Below are positions 62,769-64,000 of a stretch of 64,000 nucleotides of DNA, piece by piece. Below the pieces are notes generated by a model that ran no database searches, was not told the origin of the DNA, and saw nothing but the letters and a program-made list of their open reading frames with translations. Within the stretch, counting starts at the first letter, position 1; every line of letters begins with the position of its first letter. The position numbers were made by a program, and so were the translations under genes. This stretch comes from Epinephelus fuscoguttatus (Eukaryota; Chordata; Actinopteri; Perciformes; Serranidae): positions 14,955,452-15,019,451 of the forward strand of contig NC_064775.1 of NCBI RefSeq assembly GCF_011397635.1. The letters run 5' to 3'.

Positions 62769-62842
62769 AATAAAGCAAATCTGAACAAAGCAATAATTTG
62801 CGCGCATAGGTGTGGCATAACAAAAATCAGACTTTCAATAAA
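62769..62842 (+). terminator. Poly(A) signals of the nucleoside hydrolase gene
   Basis: AATAAA occurs at 62769-62774 (48 bases after the stop) and at 62837-62842. Either would give a short 3' UTR. Confidence 0.6.
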
Positions 62843-63814
62843 GTCATCCCTGGTGTAAAATGTATGTGGTATGCTAATTTGTCCTGTAGGGGCCACTGTT
62901 CTATCATGAGTATCTGTCAACATAGGCAGGAGCCATTTATTCAGGGACAGGTGTTGCTATGTAACTGTTGGACTCTAGTGATGTCTCCGTTGTGTAGATA
63001 TAAAGAGGGAGATATATCTTCGGAGGTGATCTCTGTTTATTGGCAAAGAGGCAAACATGGCAAAAGTTTAGGGCGTGACATAATGAGGAAGTAGTATGTT
63101 CCAATTGTGTGCATATTGCATGCAACAGTATATACTTTTTATGGGCAGCTGCAGTACCTTCGAAAAGTAAAGAGAAACAGTATTTTGAACAGTTTTTTGA
63201 CCACAAAGCCAGGCCATGTTAAGTCAGGTGTAGGCTGCTGAATGTAATGGTGAAATGTTGTTTTTATGAATGGTTGAATGGTTGAATTATGCATCAAAGA
63301 AGAAGAAGTTGTGGGACTTTTTGTTTTCACCTGATCAACAGTAATCAGTCATGTCAGGCAAGCGTGTCAATTAGTAAATAGCTCAGTTTTTTTATTGCAT
63401 TTAGTTTATGAACATTTATGAACACTAACCTAAAGTAAGGTTTCATATATGGTACATACAATTATCATGTGACATCTGTCTCATTGGCTAAAAAAACATG
63501 TTCTACAATATCTCATCTGTTCCAAAAGGTGTGAGTGATTAACAGTAATAATAAAGAGGCGAGCAGTGGGACAGTTTTTCTGGAGCCAGTATTTTAGTAA
63601 TGGCCTTTTTACTTTCTGTCAGCAGGATCTTGAGTAGATAGATATAATCTTTACTGAGTCCATCAGAGATGTGTCATAGACAAAGGGATGTAAATGTTGT
63701 ACTGATACTAAAAGCCAAAGCTTTTGAAATGATTGTTGCGACTTCCTTCCAGAAAGTCTGAATAAAAGGACAAGACCAGAAAATATGGTTTGATGAAAAA
63801 GCTCTCCAGGTCCA

Positions 63815-64000
63815 GGAGTTAGTGTCACGAGTCAGTTCAGAGGAGGACCCAAATGCAGACTAACAGACAGTTTGAGTTTTTAACAAAAAGTGAGCTTTAA
63901 TGTCGCTGATTGAAAACATCCAATACAGGCAGGCAACTCAAAGTCTGAATGAAAGCTGAACAAAAACTAAACTGAAAACCAACTGGGAAAAACACAATGA
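63815..64000 (+). repeat. Probable dispersed repeat cut by the window end
   Basis: GAGGAGGACCCAAATGCAGA followed by A-rich text (CTTTAATGTCG, AACAAAAACTAAACTGAAAA) resembles a repeat I recall from many fish genomes. The reason for calling it is memory only, so confidence is low. Confidence 0.35.

Overview
The window is teleost fish genomic DNA. It holds intron-rich vertebrate genes with GT-AG exons, long CA/GT microsatellites, dispersed palindromic elements, a Tc1 transposon, LINE tails and nuclear tRNA genes. There is no bacterial, viral or CRISPR content. All gene models were spliced by eye; the exon lengths of each of the three main genes sum to an exact multiple of three.

Layout. 1-5.4 kb: intergenic with repeat fragments. 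5.7-7.45 kb: a decayed or unresolved minus-strand gene I do not recognise, with a 211-bp-period minisatellite inside it. 9.3-26.8 kb: arhgef7 (beta-PIX) on the minus strand, 22 coding exons, 854 residues. Its 5.1-kb intron 2 carries one tRNA-Arg and two tRNA-Ile genes on the opposite strand, with a LINE fragment between the tRNA-Ile genes. 26.9-31.8 kb: divergent intergenic region with two foldback elements. 31.8-45.9 kb: ptk2b (PYK2) on the plus strand, 29 coding exons, 946 residues. The last two exons plus the 3' flank (44,897-47,320) are repeated in tandem at 47,328-49,753 with an identical encoded C-terminus. 50.3-55.6 kb: mobile-element graveyard (a small palindromic element, a 1.84-kb element with about 440-bp inverted arms, a LINE-like tail, and a Tc1 element with two frameshifts). 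56.2-57.4 kb: a broken, transposase-like ORF. 57.6-62.7 kb: an intron-containing nucleoside hydrolase (IUNH family, 317 residues) with Cys where type I enzymes have the catalytic His. 62.7-64 kb: flank and another probable repeat.

The two large genes lie head to head about 5 kb apart and both act at focal adhesions: beta-PIX is the Rac/Cdc42 exchange factor of the GIT-PIX-PAK complex, and PYK2 is the FAK-family kinase. Whether they share regulation is inference. The strongest oddities are the tandem duplication of the PYK2 focal-adhesion-targeting exons, the foldback element that ends about 15 bases before the PYK2 ATP-loop exon, and the large inverted-arm element at 50.6-52.5 kb. I did not find a convincing wholly new biological system.
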